From CAIMUS01 sp963708455 (lineage in GTDB: Bacteria; Pseudomonadota; Gammaproteobacteria; Competibacterales; Competibacteraceae): a DNA stretch of 64,000 nucleotides. Shown in pieces: positions 33,370 through 43,790 of the stretch; within the stretch, counting starts at the first letter, position 1, and the number at the start of each line of letters is the position of its first letter. Location: contig CAVPSQ010000010.1 of NCBI GenBank assembly GCA_963708455.1, positions 1,550,001 to 1,614,000 on the forward strand, read 5' to 3'. A program made the translations under genes and the position numbers. The notes under the pieces were generated by a model, which saw nothing but the letters and a program-made list of their open reading frames with translations, was not told where the DNA came from and did not search any database.

Positions 33370-34547
33370 ATGAACAATGCGATTCGCCCAGGCGCGGCGC
33401 CGCGCGCCACGCTCCGCCTTACGTCATTAATTACATGCTGGTGCTGCGCCGTTCTGCTGCTTGCGGCATTGCCGGCGCTGGCGCAATCCCCACCGACGGT
33501 GGAAGTCGGCGTCATCGAAGTTAAGCCGCAGGAGACGCCGGCTCTGTTTGAATACACCGGCCGGACCGAAAGCTCCCGTGAGGTGGAGATCCGGGCACGG
33601 GTGTCGGGCTATCTCGACCGCATCGCCTATGAGGAAGGTGCGATCGTGCGCCAGGGCGATCTGCTGTTCCAGCTCGACAAGCGGCCCTTTGTCGCGGCAC
33701 TGGACAAAGCCAAGGGTCAGCTCGCCGTGGAACAGGCCAAGAACGAAAATGCCGTCGCTAATTACCGCCGGGTGGAGCCGCTGGCGCGGCAGAACGCGGT
33801 CAGCCTGCGCGATCTCGACGACGCCAAGGCGTTTCTGCTGGCCTCCAAAGCTGCGGTGCAGGCGGCCGCCGCCGAAGTGCAGCAGGCCGAAATCGATCTC
33901 GGCTACACCACCATCCGCACGCCTTCCACCGGGCTGATCGACCGGGCCCAGGTCAAGGAAGGCAGTCTGGTGAGCGCCGGCAGCACCTTGTTGGCGACGG
34001 TCTATCAACTGAATCCCATCTGGGTCAATTTCGGCGTCGGCGAAAACGAGGTGCTGAAATTCGAGGAGCAAGTGGCGAAAGGCACGTTGCGCACTCCCGG
34101 CAGGGGCAACATCGCGGTCGAACTGGTGTTCGCCGACGGCGCGGTGTATCCCACCAAGGGCCGCATCGATTACATCGCGCCCAGCGTCGATCAGACCACC
34201 GGCACGATCAACCTGCGGGCCGCGGTTCCCAATCCGCAGGGCCAGTTGCGACCGGGCCAGTTCGTCCGGGTACGGCTGCAGGCGCAGTGCGGCCCAATCA
34301 GATCATGGTGCCGCAGCGGGCGATATTGCAGGGCGCAACCAGTAAATTCGTGTTCGTGGTCGGCCCGGACAACAAAGCCGAGGTCCGCAACGTCAAGGTC
34401 GGCGACTGGTATGGTGACCAGTGGGTTATTACGTCCGGCTTGAGCTCCGGCGATAAAGTCGTGGTCGACGGCGCCGGCAAGCTGCAACCGGGTGCGCCCG
34501 TCAAGATCAAGGAAACCCCGCCGGCTGCTCAGCCCGCCAAATCCTGA
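33370..34547 (+). CDS. RND efflux periplasmic adaptor, single-base frameshift
   Basis: This is the membrane-fusion component of a tripartite efflux pump that links the inner-membrane transporter to the outer-membrane channel. The signal peptide ends at ALPALAQ. The lipoyl and hairpin regions read EIRARVSGYLDRIAYEEGAI and AEIDLGYTTIRTPSTGLIDR. After RPGQFVRVRLQ at about 34282 one G is missing and the reading shifts. The other frame continues VRPNQIMVPQRAILQGATSK and runs to 34547. Two G residues stand where three are expected, so an error is likely. AAAGG precedes the ATG at 33370. The RND transporter follows after 12 bases. Confidence 0.85.
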
Positions 34548-34559
34548 CGAGGCGCCCCC

Positions 34560-37500
34560 ATGTCACGTTTCTTTATCGACCGGCCGATTTTCGCCACCGT
34601 GCTCGCCATCGTCATGGTGCTGGCGGGCCTGGTGGCCATGCTAACCTTACCCACTGCGCAATTTCCGGACATTGTCCCGCCGCAGATCAAGATCTCGGCC
34701 TCCTATCTGGGGGCCGACGCCGAAACCGTCGCCAAAACCGTCGCCGCGCCCATCGAACAGCAGGTCAACGGCGCTGATTACATGATTTACATGAACTCGC
34801 AGAACTCCTCCAACGGCGACATGCTACTCAATGTGTTCTTCGAGGTCGGCACCGATCTCAACACCGTGCTGACCGATGTCACCAACCGCTCTAATCTGGC
34901 CAGCCCGCAGTTGCCGGAAGACGTTCGCCGCAACGGGATCAATATCCAGAAATCCACGCCCAACATTTTGCTGGTCGTAGCGGTGCAGTCCGACGGCCGC
35001 TACGATCTGAATTACCTGAACAACTACGCCAGCATCAATGTGCTGGATGAGCTCAAGCGCATTCCCGGCGCCAATCAGGCGTCCATGTTCGGCACCCCCG
35101 ATTACGCCATGCGCATCTGGCTGCGGCCCGACCGGATGGCGGAAAAGGGCGTCACCATCAACGACATTCGCAATGCCATCAAGGAACAGAACGCGCAATT
35201 CCCCGCCGGCAAGATCGGCCAAACGCCGACCGCTGAACCGGTCGAGCTGACCTTTGCGGTCAACACCCGCGGGCGCTTCAACGAACCGGAAGAGTTCGAG
35301 GCCATCATTCTGCGGGCCAATCCCGACGGCTCCACCCTGCGGATCAAGGATATCGGCCGGGTCGAACTGGGGGCCCGCAGTTACGACACGGACGGGCGGT
35401 TGGACGGCAAGAGCATGGCCATGATCCTGGTCTATCAACAAGCCGGCGCCAACGCCCTGGACGTTGCCGATCAGGTACGCGCCAAGATGAAGGAACTGGA
35501 GCAGAATTTCCCGGACGGCATCAGCTACACCGTGCCCTATGACACCACCGAATTCGTCAAGCTCTCCATCGAAGAAGTGATCCAAACCTTCTTTGAGGCG
35601 CTGCTGCTGGTGGTACTGGTGGTGTATCTGTTCCTGCAAAACTGGCGCGCCACGCTGATTCCCTGCCTGGTGGTGCCGGTGTCTATCGTCGGCGCCTTCG
35701 CCGGCATGTACCTGCTGGGCTTTTCGATCAACACCCTGACCCTGTTCGGCATGGTGCTCGCCATCGGCATCGTGGTGGACGACGCCATCGTGGTGATCGA
35801 AAACGTCGAGCGCAACATGGCCGAATTCAAGCTGGACCCCAAGGAGGCGGCGCGGCGGGCGATGGACGAGGTCACCGGCCCGGTGATCGCCATTGTGCTG
35901 GTGCTGTGCGCGGTGTTTATTCCATCGGCTTTTCTGGGCGGCATCACCGGCCAAATGTATAAGCAATTCGCCGTCACCATCGCCATTTCGGTGGTGATTT
36001 CCGGGCTGATGGCCCTGACGCTAACCCCGGCGCTGGCGGGCATCATGCTCAAGCCGACCCACGGTAAGAAATTCGTGTTCTTCCAGTGGTTCGACCGGGG
36101 CTTCGACTGGCTGACCGGCGGCTACGTCGCCGGCGCCGCCTGGCTGGTCAAGCGGTCACTGATCGCTCTGCTGCTGTTCGGCGGATTGTTATTTTTAACC
36201 TGGCACATGTTCCGCATCGTCCCGACCGGTTTCGTGCCGGACGAGGACCAAGGCTATGTGATTGCCTTGGCGCTGCTGCCGGACGGCGCCAGCTTGGACC
36301 GCACTAACAAAGTATCGGAACAGATCAGCGCCATCGCCCATAAGAATCCGGCCGTCAACGAGGTGCTGAACCTGGGCGGCTTCAGCACCCTGGACGGACT
36401 GAACAAGCCCAACGCCGCCACCCTGTTCATCACCCTCAAGCCCTGGAAAGAGCGTGAGACGCCGGAGCTGCATGCGTTTCAGGTGGTGCGCGAGCTGCAG
36501 CGGGAAACGGCGCAGGCGGTCAGCGACGCCCGCGTGCTGGTGTTCAACCCGCCGGCCATTCCAGGCCTCGGCGCCACCGCCGGCTTCGAGTTCTGGTTGC
36601 AGAATCGCGGCGAAGACAATCCGGCCAAGCTGGCCGAGGCGTTGCAGAAGTTTATGGAACAAGCCCGGCAACGGCCGGAACTGACCGGCCTGGCGGCGAC
36701 TTTCAACGCCAACTCGCAGCAGTTATTCGTCGATCTGGATCGCGACAAAGCCCGCGCTCTGGGCATTAACATCAACGACGTGTTCGACCTGCTGCAAGGC
36801 TTGTTCGGCACGGTCTACGTCAACGACTTCAACAAGCTGGGGCGCACCTTCCGGGTGCTGCTGCAAGCCGAACCGGAATACCGCACCCGCCGGACGACAT
36901 CAACCAGGTGTACGTTCGCTCCAGCCAGGGCGGCATGGTCCCACTCAGCACGCTGGTGCAGTTGCGCTACGTCACGGGTCCCGACATCGTCAGCCGCTTC
37001 AACGTCTTCCCGGCCGCCCGCATCAACGGCGGCCCCGCGCCCGGCTACAGTTCCGGCCAAGCCATCGCGGCGATGGAGCAGGTCGCTGGTGAGACCTTGC
37101 CGGAGGCCTTCACTCCCGCCTGGGCCGGCCAGGCGTTTCAGGAAAAACGCGCTGGCGCGTCCTCGGCGATCGCCTTTGTGTTCGGCATGATCATGGTGTT
37201 TCTGATTCTGGCGGCGCAATACGAAAAATGGTCGCTGCCGCTGAGCGTCATCATCGCTGTGCCATTCGGCCTGGTCGGGGCGCTGGCGGCGGTGTGGCTG
37301 CGGGGCCTGACTAACGACGTCTATTTTCAGATCGGGCTGGTGACTCTGGTCGCGCTGGCGGCCAAGAACGCCATTCTGATCGTCGAATTCGCGGTGCTCA
37401 AACACGAGGAGGGCATGGCCGTGCGCGAGGCGGCGCTGGAGGCGGCGCGGTTGCGCTTCCGCCCGATTCTAATGACCTCGCTGGCGTTTATCCTGGGCTG

Positions 37501-37726
37501 CGTGCCGCTGGCCATCAGCAGCGGCGCCGGCGCGGCTAGCCGCCATTCCATCGGTACCGGGGTCATCGGTGGCATGGTCGGAGCGACCGTGCTGGCGATT
37601 TTCTTCGTGCCGGTGTTCTACCTGCTGCTGTCGGGCGGACGCAAGCCCACCACGGCCGTGCCTGAGCCGGCTCTCGCCGGCGGCGCGCCGACCCCCGCTG
37701 TCCATGCCGAACGGCAAGGAGATTGA
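34560..37726 (+). CDS. RND efflux transporter (HAE1/AcrB type), single-base frameshift
   Basis: This inner-membrane proton-drug antiporter of about 1055 residues begins MSRFFIDRPIFATVLAIVMV and has the twelve-helix HAE1 layout, including GIVVDDAIVVIENVER in helix 4, whose aspartate pair carries protons. At about 36892 the frame changes: LLQAEPEYRTR is followed in the other frame by DDINQVYVRSSQGGMVPLST, which runs through the last helices to 37726. A missing C in a CCC run explains the shift. The outer-membrane factor starts 2 bases downstream. Confidence 0.87.
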
Positions 37727-37728
37727 GC

Positions 37729-39207
37729 ATGTATCGTCCGGCGCTTTCCGTCTGTATCGCCCTGACGCTGTCCGCCTGTGTGCTCGGCCCCGATTACGAA
37801 CGTCCAGCGGTGGAAACGCCCAAGGACTGGCGGTTTCCAGCCACTCGAACTGCCGCCAATGCGGCCAACACCCGCTGGTGGCGGCAGTTTCAGGATCCCG
37901 TGCTGGAACAACTTATCCAAATAGCCTTGCAGCAAAATAAGGACGTGCTGATCGCCGCGGACCGCGTCCAGCAGGTCCTGGGGCGCTATCTGGTGACGCG
38001 AGCCGGTCAATTTCCCACGGCGGCCGGCGGCGCTGCGGCGCTGCGGGAAAAAAGGACCACCGAAACCAAGCCACCCTTACTGCCTCAATACGATAAGGCC
38101 TGGACTTATCAGGGGATTTTGCAGGCCTCCTATGAGATCGACCTATGGGGTCGCTACCAACGCGCGACCGAAGCCGCTCGGGCGGAGTTGCTGGCCTCGG
38201 AAGAGGCCCGCCGCACGGTCATTCTGTCGCTGGTCAGCGCCGTAGCCGATAGCTATATCCGACTGCGCACGCTGGACCAGCAATTACAGTTCGCCCGGCA
38301 GACGCTGGAGTCCCGCAGCGAGTGGCTGCGGATCATCAAGCTGCGCTATCAGGGCGGTATTGTGTCGCTGATGGAGGTGTCCCAGGCGCAATCGGATTAT
38401 GAAAACGTGGCCAGCACCATTCCTGAATTCGAACGCCTGATTGCTCTGGAAGAGGATAATCTCAGCATCCTGCTGGGCCGCAACCCCACCCCTATCCGGC
38501 GCGGTCGCGACCTGGAGGAACTGGCCGTGCCGGCCGTGCCGGCGGGTCTGCCGTCGCAGTTGCTGGAGCAACGACCGGATGTCCAATTGGCGGAGCAACA
38601 GTTAATCGCCGCCAACGCCAATATCGGCGTCGCCAAGGCTTTATTCTTCCCCTCGATTTCGCTGACCGCCGCGTTGGGCACGGTGAGTTACACCCTGTCC
38701 AATCTGTTCACCGAGAACGCCAAAATCTGGCAACTGGGGGCCAGTGCGACCCAGCCGATCTTTCAGGGTGGCGCGCTGGTCGGCAATCTGCAAATCACCG
38801 AGGCGACGCAACAGGAGGCGCTGCACAATTACCTCCGCACGGTGCAAGGCGCTTTCCGGGATGTCAACGATGCGCTGGTCAATTATGAGAAGACGCAGCA
38901 GCGGCTGGATGTGCAGGTCCGGCAGTTGCAGGCCTTGCAAGACTATCAACGCCTGGCGCGGCTGCGTTACGACAATGGCTATGTCAGTTACATCGACGTG
39001 CTGATCGCCGATACCCAGCTGTTCAATGCACAGATCGCCTTCACCAACAATCAGGGCCAAGTATTTCAATCACTGGTCGGCATTTACAACTCAATAGGCG
39101 GTGGTTGGGTGGACATCGCCGAAGCCGGTGCGGCCCGCTATACGGGGCCGCGGGTGATTCCCAGCATCCTGCAACCGGATTTCACCGCCGCTGCCGGGGC
39201 CGAGTAG
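37729..39207 (+). CDS. Outer-membrane efflux lipoprotein (OprM/NodT family)
   Basis: This 492-residue TolC-like channel completes the tripartite pump. The signal peptide ends in the lipobox LSAC with Cys17 as lipid attachment, then VLGPDYERPAVETPKDWRFP, typical of the family. Two repeats of long helices and beta-barrel strands follow, with GGIVSLMEVSQAQ and GYVSYIDVLIADTQLF. AAGGAG lies 7 bases before the ATG at 37729; a TTG two codons earlier is less likely. A hairpin at 39213-39239 probably ends the transcript. Confidence 0.92.
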   Translation: MYRPALSVCIALTLSACVLGPDYERPAVETPKDWRFPATRTAANAANTRWWRQFQDPVLEQLIQIALQQNKDVLIAADRVQQVLGRYLVTRAGQFPTAAGGAAALREKRTTETKPPLLPQYDKAWTYQGILQASYEIDLWGRYQRATEAARAELLASEEARRTVILSLVSAVADSYIRLRTLDQQLQFARQTLESRSEWLRIIKLRYQGGIVSLMEVSQAQSDYENVASTIPEFERLIALEEDNLSILLGRNPTPIRRGRDLEELAVPAVPAGLPSQLLEQRPDVQLAEQQLIAANANIGVAKALFFPSISLTAALGTVSYTLSNLFTENAKIWQLGASATQPIFQGGALVGNLQITEATQQEALHNYLRTVQGAFRDVNDALVNYEKTQQRLDVQVRQLQALQDYQRLARLRYDNGYVSYIDVLIADTQLFNAQIAFTNNQGQVFQSLVGIYNSIGGGWVDIAEAGAARYTGPRVIPSILQPDFTAAAGAE

Positions 39208-39212
39208 CTTTG

Positions 39213-39239
39213 GCAGGGCCGGCTGCAAGCCGGCCCTGC
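39213..39239. terminator. Hairpin between the convergent efflux and membrane-protein genes
   Basis: A perfect 11-base stem, GCAGGGCCGGC and GCCGGCCCTGC, encloses a 5-base loop between two converging genes. There is no T tract, so it may be a weak or bidirectional terminator. Confidence 0.5.
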
Positions 39240-39800
39240 TTACCCCATGGAATCGCCGTGATATTTCTTAACGACTCTTTCCAGGACCACCGCCAGCACC
39301 GCCAGTACGATGCCAACCAGCACGATGAACAAAGCCGCCTGATCCACATAGCTGATCAGCAACGTACAGATCACGGTAAAAATTCCCACCAGCATCAGGC
39401 GCCAATCCAGATAAACGCCCGCCAGGAAGGTGCTGATGCTGATCGCAATCAGCAATATGACGCCCATATCGTCGCTATTCAGATCACGGCGCAGAACCGG
39501 TAGAAAAAACAACCACGTCGCCGCCAGAAATCCGCCCCAATGGAGCAACTGGGTGCGGATTAATTCCATCTTGTCATCATGTCGCGACCACTGGCTGATA
39601 ATGCAGATTATGCCGAAAACAATCGCCATCAGCTGCCAGTACCAACGGCTGTCAGCAGGGCTCATATCGGTATAAGCAGCGCCAATTATGGCCAGCACGA
39701 TCATGATAAAAAAATGCAGATTCGGCAGAATATTATTATGGAAAAAGCTACCATTATCAGCAGCTTCTTTTTGCAGATTCGAATCGTTAGGATTTGGCAT
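39240..39800 (-). CDS. Hypothetical multi-spanning membrane protein
   Basis: This 186-residue protein has about five membrane helices (FFIMIVLAIIGAAYT, WQLMAIVFGIICIIS, HWGGFLAATWLFFLPVL, VILLIAISISTFLAG and a C-terminal pair around VGIFTVICTLLIS). It ends with a basic cytoplasmic tail ERVVKKYHGDSMG. No family is recognised. The ATG at 39800 has AGGA 8-10 bases upstream; an in-frame ATG at 39908 would add an unlikely basic leader. Confidence 0.6.
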   Translation of the reverse strand: MPNPNDSNLQKEAADNGSFFHNNILPNLHFFIMIVLAIIGAAYTDMSPADSRWYWQLMAIVFGIICIISQWSRHDDKMELIRTQLLHWGGFLAATWLFFLPVLRRDLNSDDMGVILLIAISISTFLAGVYLDWRLMLVGIFTVICTLLISYVDQAALFIVLVGIVLAVLAVVLERVVKKYHGDSMG

Positions 39801-39976
39801 GAGATATTTCCTGGGTTTTTCCAATTTACAGCAGTCATTGTAGGACGGGTAAAAGCGCAGCGCTGCCCGACGTTTTCCCAATTTGCAGCAGTGCCTGTTC
39901 GGACGCATCCTGCGCCTGACCTACTTGATTATGATAAGTGACCTGACACGCTTTCACAATTCGGCGCTATCCGACG

Positions 39977-40633
39977 ATGAATTATTTTAATCATATAAAA
40001 ATCATAGTCTTGCTGTGCGGCATTGGGGGCGGCGGCCGGGCATACGGGCAGCAGCCGGTTGCCACCCCAGCGCCTGGCTCCGAAGGCGCGCCGTTAACCA
40101 CTCTGGAATCCGTGTCTTACGCCGCCGAACGCACGCTTGAGCATTCCATCGCCACAGTGCAACCCGCATTGGACCGTTATGGCTATGCGGCATCGTTCGT
40201 AGCCGTCATGGTGGAAGGCATGGGCATTCCGGCACCGGGGCAGACGCTGCTGGTCGCCAGCGCGCTGGACGCCGCCAAAGGCAGACTGAACATCAGTCTG
40301 TTATTGATGCTGGTCACGCTGGCGGCTGCTCTGGGAAACAGCGTGGGCTATCTGATTGGGCTGCGGCGGCAAGGCCCTGCTCGACCAGATCAATGTCAAC
40401 AGGCGACATTGGCAACGGCTGGAAAATTGCTACAGCAAGTACGGCAGCGGGGTGCTCGTCGCCGGCCGTTTTGTGGACGGTCTGCGTCAGTTGAACGGCA
40501 TGGCGTCGCCGGACCGGCGATCAGGCCATGCTTTAGAAAGCCACTTCTCCAGTTCAGCGCTGGCGTCGTTATTGCAATTTACGCACTGGAATGTGCTATA
40601 TTTGCCCCGTGTTGGGATTTACAGCCGTAGTGG
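39977..40633 (+). pseudogene. DedA-family membrane protein, frameshifted
   Basis: A signal-like N-terminus is followed by the DedA core SFVAVMVEGMGIPAPGQTLL and LAAALGNSVGYLIG. At about 40353 one G is extra, and the text continues in another frame as CGGKALLDQINVNRRHWQRL and VLVAGRFVDGLRQLNG, the most conserved DedA motif. Near 40503 one G seems missing and the first frame resumes as VAGPAIRPCFRKPLLQFSAG, ending shortly afterwards at 40630. Both shifts are in G runs. The C-terminus is about 40 residues shorter than usual, so true decay is also possible. Confidence 0.7.
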
Positions 40634-40677
40634 GCTTAGCCCAATTCTCAAACAACTATCCCCAGAGAGGTGCAAAC

Positions 40678-41172
40678 ATGGTAGCGCGAATTACAAAACT
40701 GTTCGGCCTGCTCCTGGCGCTGAGCCTGAGCATGACAGCGTTGGCTCAGTTCAACCAGCGCAATATGTTTCCCCCTGAAATGTCGGTCTACACTATCGTA
40801 GTTCCGGACGGCGCCTCCGTCACCACCAAAGCCGGTAAAACTTACACCGCCGGTCAGACCGTCGCCATACCGGCCCAATATGTCACTGTCGTGGAGCCTG
40901 CTGAAGTCACTCCCGTCATAAACCGCTATGGCCAGCATTTCATGAACAAGAACCAATACCAGGCCCTGCCTCCCGAACAGTTGCGTCAATACACCCTGCT
41001 CTCCCTGAAGGTTCCCGAAGGCGCCTCGGTGAAGAGGGCGGACGGTGAGGTCGAGAAAGGTCCCACCACTGTCCTTCTTATGGTCAAACCGGAATCCATG
41101 GGTCAATTTCAAATGAAAGAAACGCCTTCCGATTTTATGGCGCCTAGCGGCTTGCCGGGCTTCCAGCATTAA
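40678..41172 (+). CDS. Exported hypothetical protein
   Basis: This 164-residue protein has a signal peptide (LFGLLLALSLSMTALAQ, cleavage near residue 23). The mature part has two similar segments: VYTIVVPDGASVTTKAGKTY and LSLKVPEGASVKRADGEVEK. They look like a duplicated beta unit with the shared pattern VP(D/E)GASV. No family is recognised. GAGAGG lies 7 bases before the ATG. The hairpin at 41204-41227 follows. Confidence 0.65.
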   Translation: MVARITKLFGLLLALSLSMTALAQFNQRNMFPPEMSVYTIVVPDGASVTTKAGKTYTAGQTVAIPAQYVTVVEPAEVTPVINRYGQHFMNKNQYQALPPEQLRQYTLLSLKVPEGASVKRADGEVEKGPTTVLLMVKPESMGQFQMKETPSDFMAPSGLPGFQH

Positions 41173-41203
41173 TTGCAAGATTGCATCGCGTTCTTGGATT
41201 GAT

Positions 41204-41227
41204 AAAGGGGATGGCAACATCCCCTTT
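41204..41227 (+). terminator. Terminator hairpin after the exported protein gene
   Basis: A perfect 10-base stem, AAAGGGGATG and CATCCCCTTT, with loop GCAA. It lacks a T run beyond TTTATC, so termination strength is uncertain. Confidence 0.55.
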
Positions 41228-41287
41228 ATCGTTGTATAAGCGGCCAGTTACGATTGGCTGCTGACCGGCCCATCTGCCTGACTGTGC

Positions 41288-43603
41288 TTACAGCGCCAGC
41301 AGGCCTGACATGGCCTGTCGCTGTTCGGCCATTTGCGCATCCACCACCGCCACCGCCGTCATATTGACGATGCGCCGGACCGTGGACGCTCCGGTCAAAA
41401 TATGCGCCGGTTTCCCCATACCGAGCAGAATCGGCCCGACAGCCACCCCGTCGGTGGTCATCTTCAACAGATTGAAAGCAATATTGGCGGCGTCCAGACT
41501 GGGCATGATCAGCAAATTGGCGGCGCCTTTCAGATGGGAATTGGGAAACAGCCGCTGCCGCAGGCTTTCGGACAGCGCGGTATCCGCCTGCATTTCTCCC
41601 TCGGCTTCCAGTTCCGGCGCGCGGGCATGAATCGAGCGCAGGGCCTCGGCCATCTTGCGGGCTTCATCGGTCCGATGGGAACCGAAGTTGGCATGCGACA
41701 GCAAGGCTACTTTGGGAACGATGCCGAAGCGCCGCACGGCCTCCGCCGCCAGCAAGGCCATATCGGCGATTTCGGCGGCGTCGGGGTTCGGGTTGACATC
41801 CGTATCGCAGATGAACAGCGGCCCCTTGGAGGTAATCAGTAGGTTCATGGCAGCCGGCATCCTGACGTCGGCGGCCAGACCCAGCACCTCAGTGATATGC
41901 TCCAGATGGCGGTGATAGCGGCCCGTGACGCCGCACAGCAGCACATCGCCATAACCCAGCCGCAACAGCAGGGCACCCAATACAGTCACCCGCGTACTGA
42001 CCCGGATGCGGGCGCTGCTGGGATCCACGCCATAGCGTTCGCGCAGGCGATGATACTCGGCCCAGCATTCGCGGTAATAAGGATGGTTAAAAGGATCGAT
42101 CAGTTGAAAATCATGGTCGCTGCGGATGTGCAGACCCAGTTCCTGGATGCGTTCCTCCACCCGCTGCGGACGGCCGATAACGAGCGGCTTGACTACCAGC
42201 CCATCCTCGATAGCCACCTGCACCGCGCGCAGCACCCGGACCTCTTCGCCCGCCGTGTAAATCACCCGCTTGGGAGCGGCCTTGGCGCGCTCGCTTAACG
42301 GCCGCATGATCATGCCGGAGCGGAAAATATATTGGTTGAGCTGGTGCCGGTACGCTTCAAAGTCCTTGATAGGACGGGTTGCCACGCCGCTGTCCATGGC
42401 GGCGCGGGCCACTGCCAGCGGCAGATCCACGATCAGACGCGGATCGAAGGGCTTGGGAATCAAATAATCCGGCCCGAAGCGCAGGCTCTGGTCGCCATAG
42501 GCTGTCGCCATCACATCGTCCTCATCGGAAGGCGGCGTCATCGCCAACCGGGCCAGCGCGTGCACGCAGGCCAGCTTCATGGCGTCGTTGATGGTGCTGG
42601 CTCCCACATCCAGCGCGCCCCTGAAAATATAGGGAAAGCACAGTACATTGTTGACCTGATTGGGATAATCAGAACGCCCGGTGGCGACGATAGCGTCGGG
42701 TCGGACTTCCCTGACCAGTTCCGGCATGATTTCCGGAACCGGATTGGCCAGCGCCAGGATGAGCGGCTTGTCGGCCATGCTCATGAGCATATCCTGGGTC
42801 AACAGGCCGGGACCCGACACCCCCAGAAAGATATCGGCGCCGACGATAGCTTCGGCCAGGGTGCGGGCCGCCGTGGTGGCGGCGTAGGGCGTTTTGGCGG
42901 CGTTCATATTGTCGTCGCGGCCGCTATAAATCACTCCGCGCCGGTCGCAGGCGATGATATGCTCTTTGCGCAGTCCCAGGCTGACCAGCATATCCAGACA
43001 GGCGATACCGGCCGCACCGACGCCGGAAATGACTAACCGGACCGCGGCGATAGCCTTGCCGACCAGATGCAGACCATTAAGCACGGCCGCCGCCGCGATA
43101 ATGGCGGTGCCGTGCTGATCGTCGTGAAAGACGGGGATTTGCAGACGCTCGCGCAGCTTGCGCTCGATATAGAAGCATTCCGGCGCCTTGATGTCCTCCA
43201 GATTGATGCCGCCGAAACTGGGTTCGAGACTGGCGATGATATCCACCAGTTTGTCCGGGTCGCGCTCATCGATCTCGATGTCGAACACGTTGATCCCGGC
43301 GAATTTCTTGAACAGGACTCCCTTGCCTTCCATGACCGGCTTGGCCGCCAGCGGCCCGATGGACCCCAGTCCCAGCACCGCCGTGCCGTTGGTGATCACC
43401 GCCACCAGGTTGCCACGGATGGTGACATCGTCCACTGCGGCGGGATCGTCGACCACCACCCGGCAGGCGGCAGCCACGCCGGGCGAGTAGGCGAACGCCA
43501 GGTCGCGCTGGTTGGCCAGCGGCTTGGATGGCGTCACTTCGATCTTACCGGGATGGGGAAAACGATGGTAATGCAGGGCTTGGTCGTAGAGATCGTCGCT
43601 CAT
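41288..43603 (-). CDS. maeB: NADP-dependent malic enzyme, MaeB type
   Basis: This enzyme of about 771 residues oxidatively decarboxylates malate to pyruvate, giving NADPH and CO2. Residues 1-430 are the malic domain, with RDLAFAYSPGVAAACR, DDQHGTAIIAAAAVLNGL and the NADP loop ISGVGAAGIACLDMLV. The C-terminal 330 residues are the phosphotransacetylase-like domain typical of MaeB, which usually has a regulatory role rather than activity. The ATG at 43603 (MSDDLYDQALHYHRFP) is preferred over 43627. It is divergent from fumarase. Confidence 0.92.
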   Translation of the reverse strand: MSDDLYDQALHYHRFPHPGKIEVTPSKPLANQRDLAFAYSPGVAAACRVVVDDPAAVDDVTIRGNLVAVITNGTAVLGLGSIGPLAAKPVMEGKGVLFKKFAGINVFDIEIDERDPDKLVDIIASLEPSFGGINLEDIKAPECFYIERKLRERLQIPVFHDDQHGTAIIAAAAVLNGLHLVGKAIAAVRLVISGVGAAGIACLDMLVSLGLRKEHIIACDRRGVIYSGRDDNMNAAKTPYAATTAARTLAEAIVGADIFLGVSGPGLLTQDMLMSMADKPLILALANPVPEIMPELVREVRPDAIVATGRSDYPNQVNNVLCFPYIFRGALDVGASTINDAMKLACVHALARLAMTPPSDEDDVMATAYGDQSLRFGPDYLIPKPFDPRLIVDLPLAVARAAMDSGVATRPIKDFEAYRHQLNQYIFRSGMIMRPLSERAKAAPKRVIYTAGEEVRVLRAVQVAIEDGLVVKPLVIGRPQRVEERIQELGLHIRSDHDFQLIDPFNHPYYRECWAEYHRLRERYGVDPSSARIRVSTRVTVLGALLLRLGYGDVLLCGVTGRYHRHLEHITEVLGLAADVRMPAAMNLLITSKGPLFICDTDVNPNPDAAEIADMALLAAEAVRRFGIVPKVALLSHANFGSHRTDEARKMAEALRSIHARAPELEAEGEMQADTALSESLRQRLFPNSHLKGAANLLIMPSLDAANIAFNLLKMTTDGVAVGPILLGMGKPAHILTGASTVRRIVNMTAVAVVDAQMAEQRQAMSGLLAL

Positions 43604-43743
43604 CGTGGAATCATTATGTGGTAGCAATTGCGTGATGGATGAAAACGCCGCCCATATTCCGGCAAATACGCCTGAAAAACTACCCTTGCGTTTGTTAGGT
43701 TAAACGCGGCCGGCTTGCGATGCCCTTCCGTATCCGCTTTCCC

Positions 43744-43752
43744 TGCTACAAT
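43744..43752 (+). promoter_or_regulatory. Candidate extended -10 promoter for fumarase
   Basis: TGCTACAAT matches an extended -10 (TGnTATAAT) and lies about 40 bases before the fumarase ATG. No good -35 is at the right spacing, which fits extended -10 promoters. Confidence 0.4.
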
Positions 43753-43790
43753 GAGACGCCTTCAGGTTCCCTACGCGCGGAGACCCACCC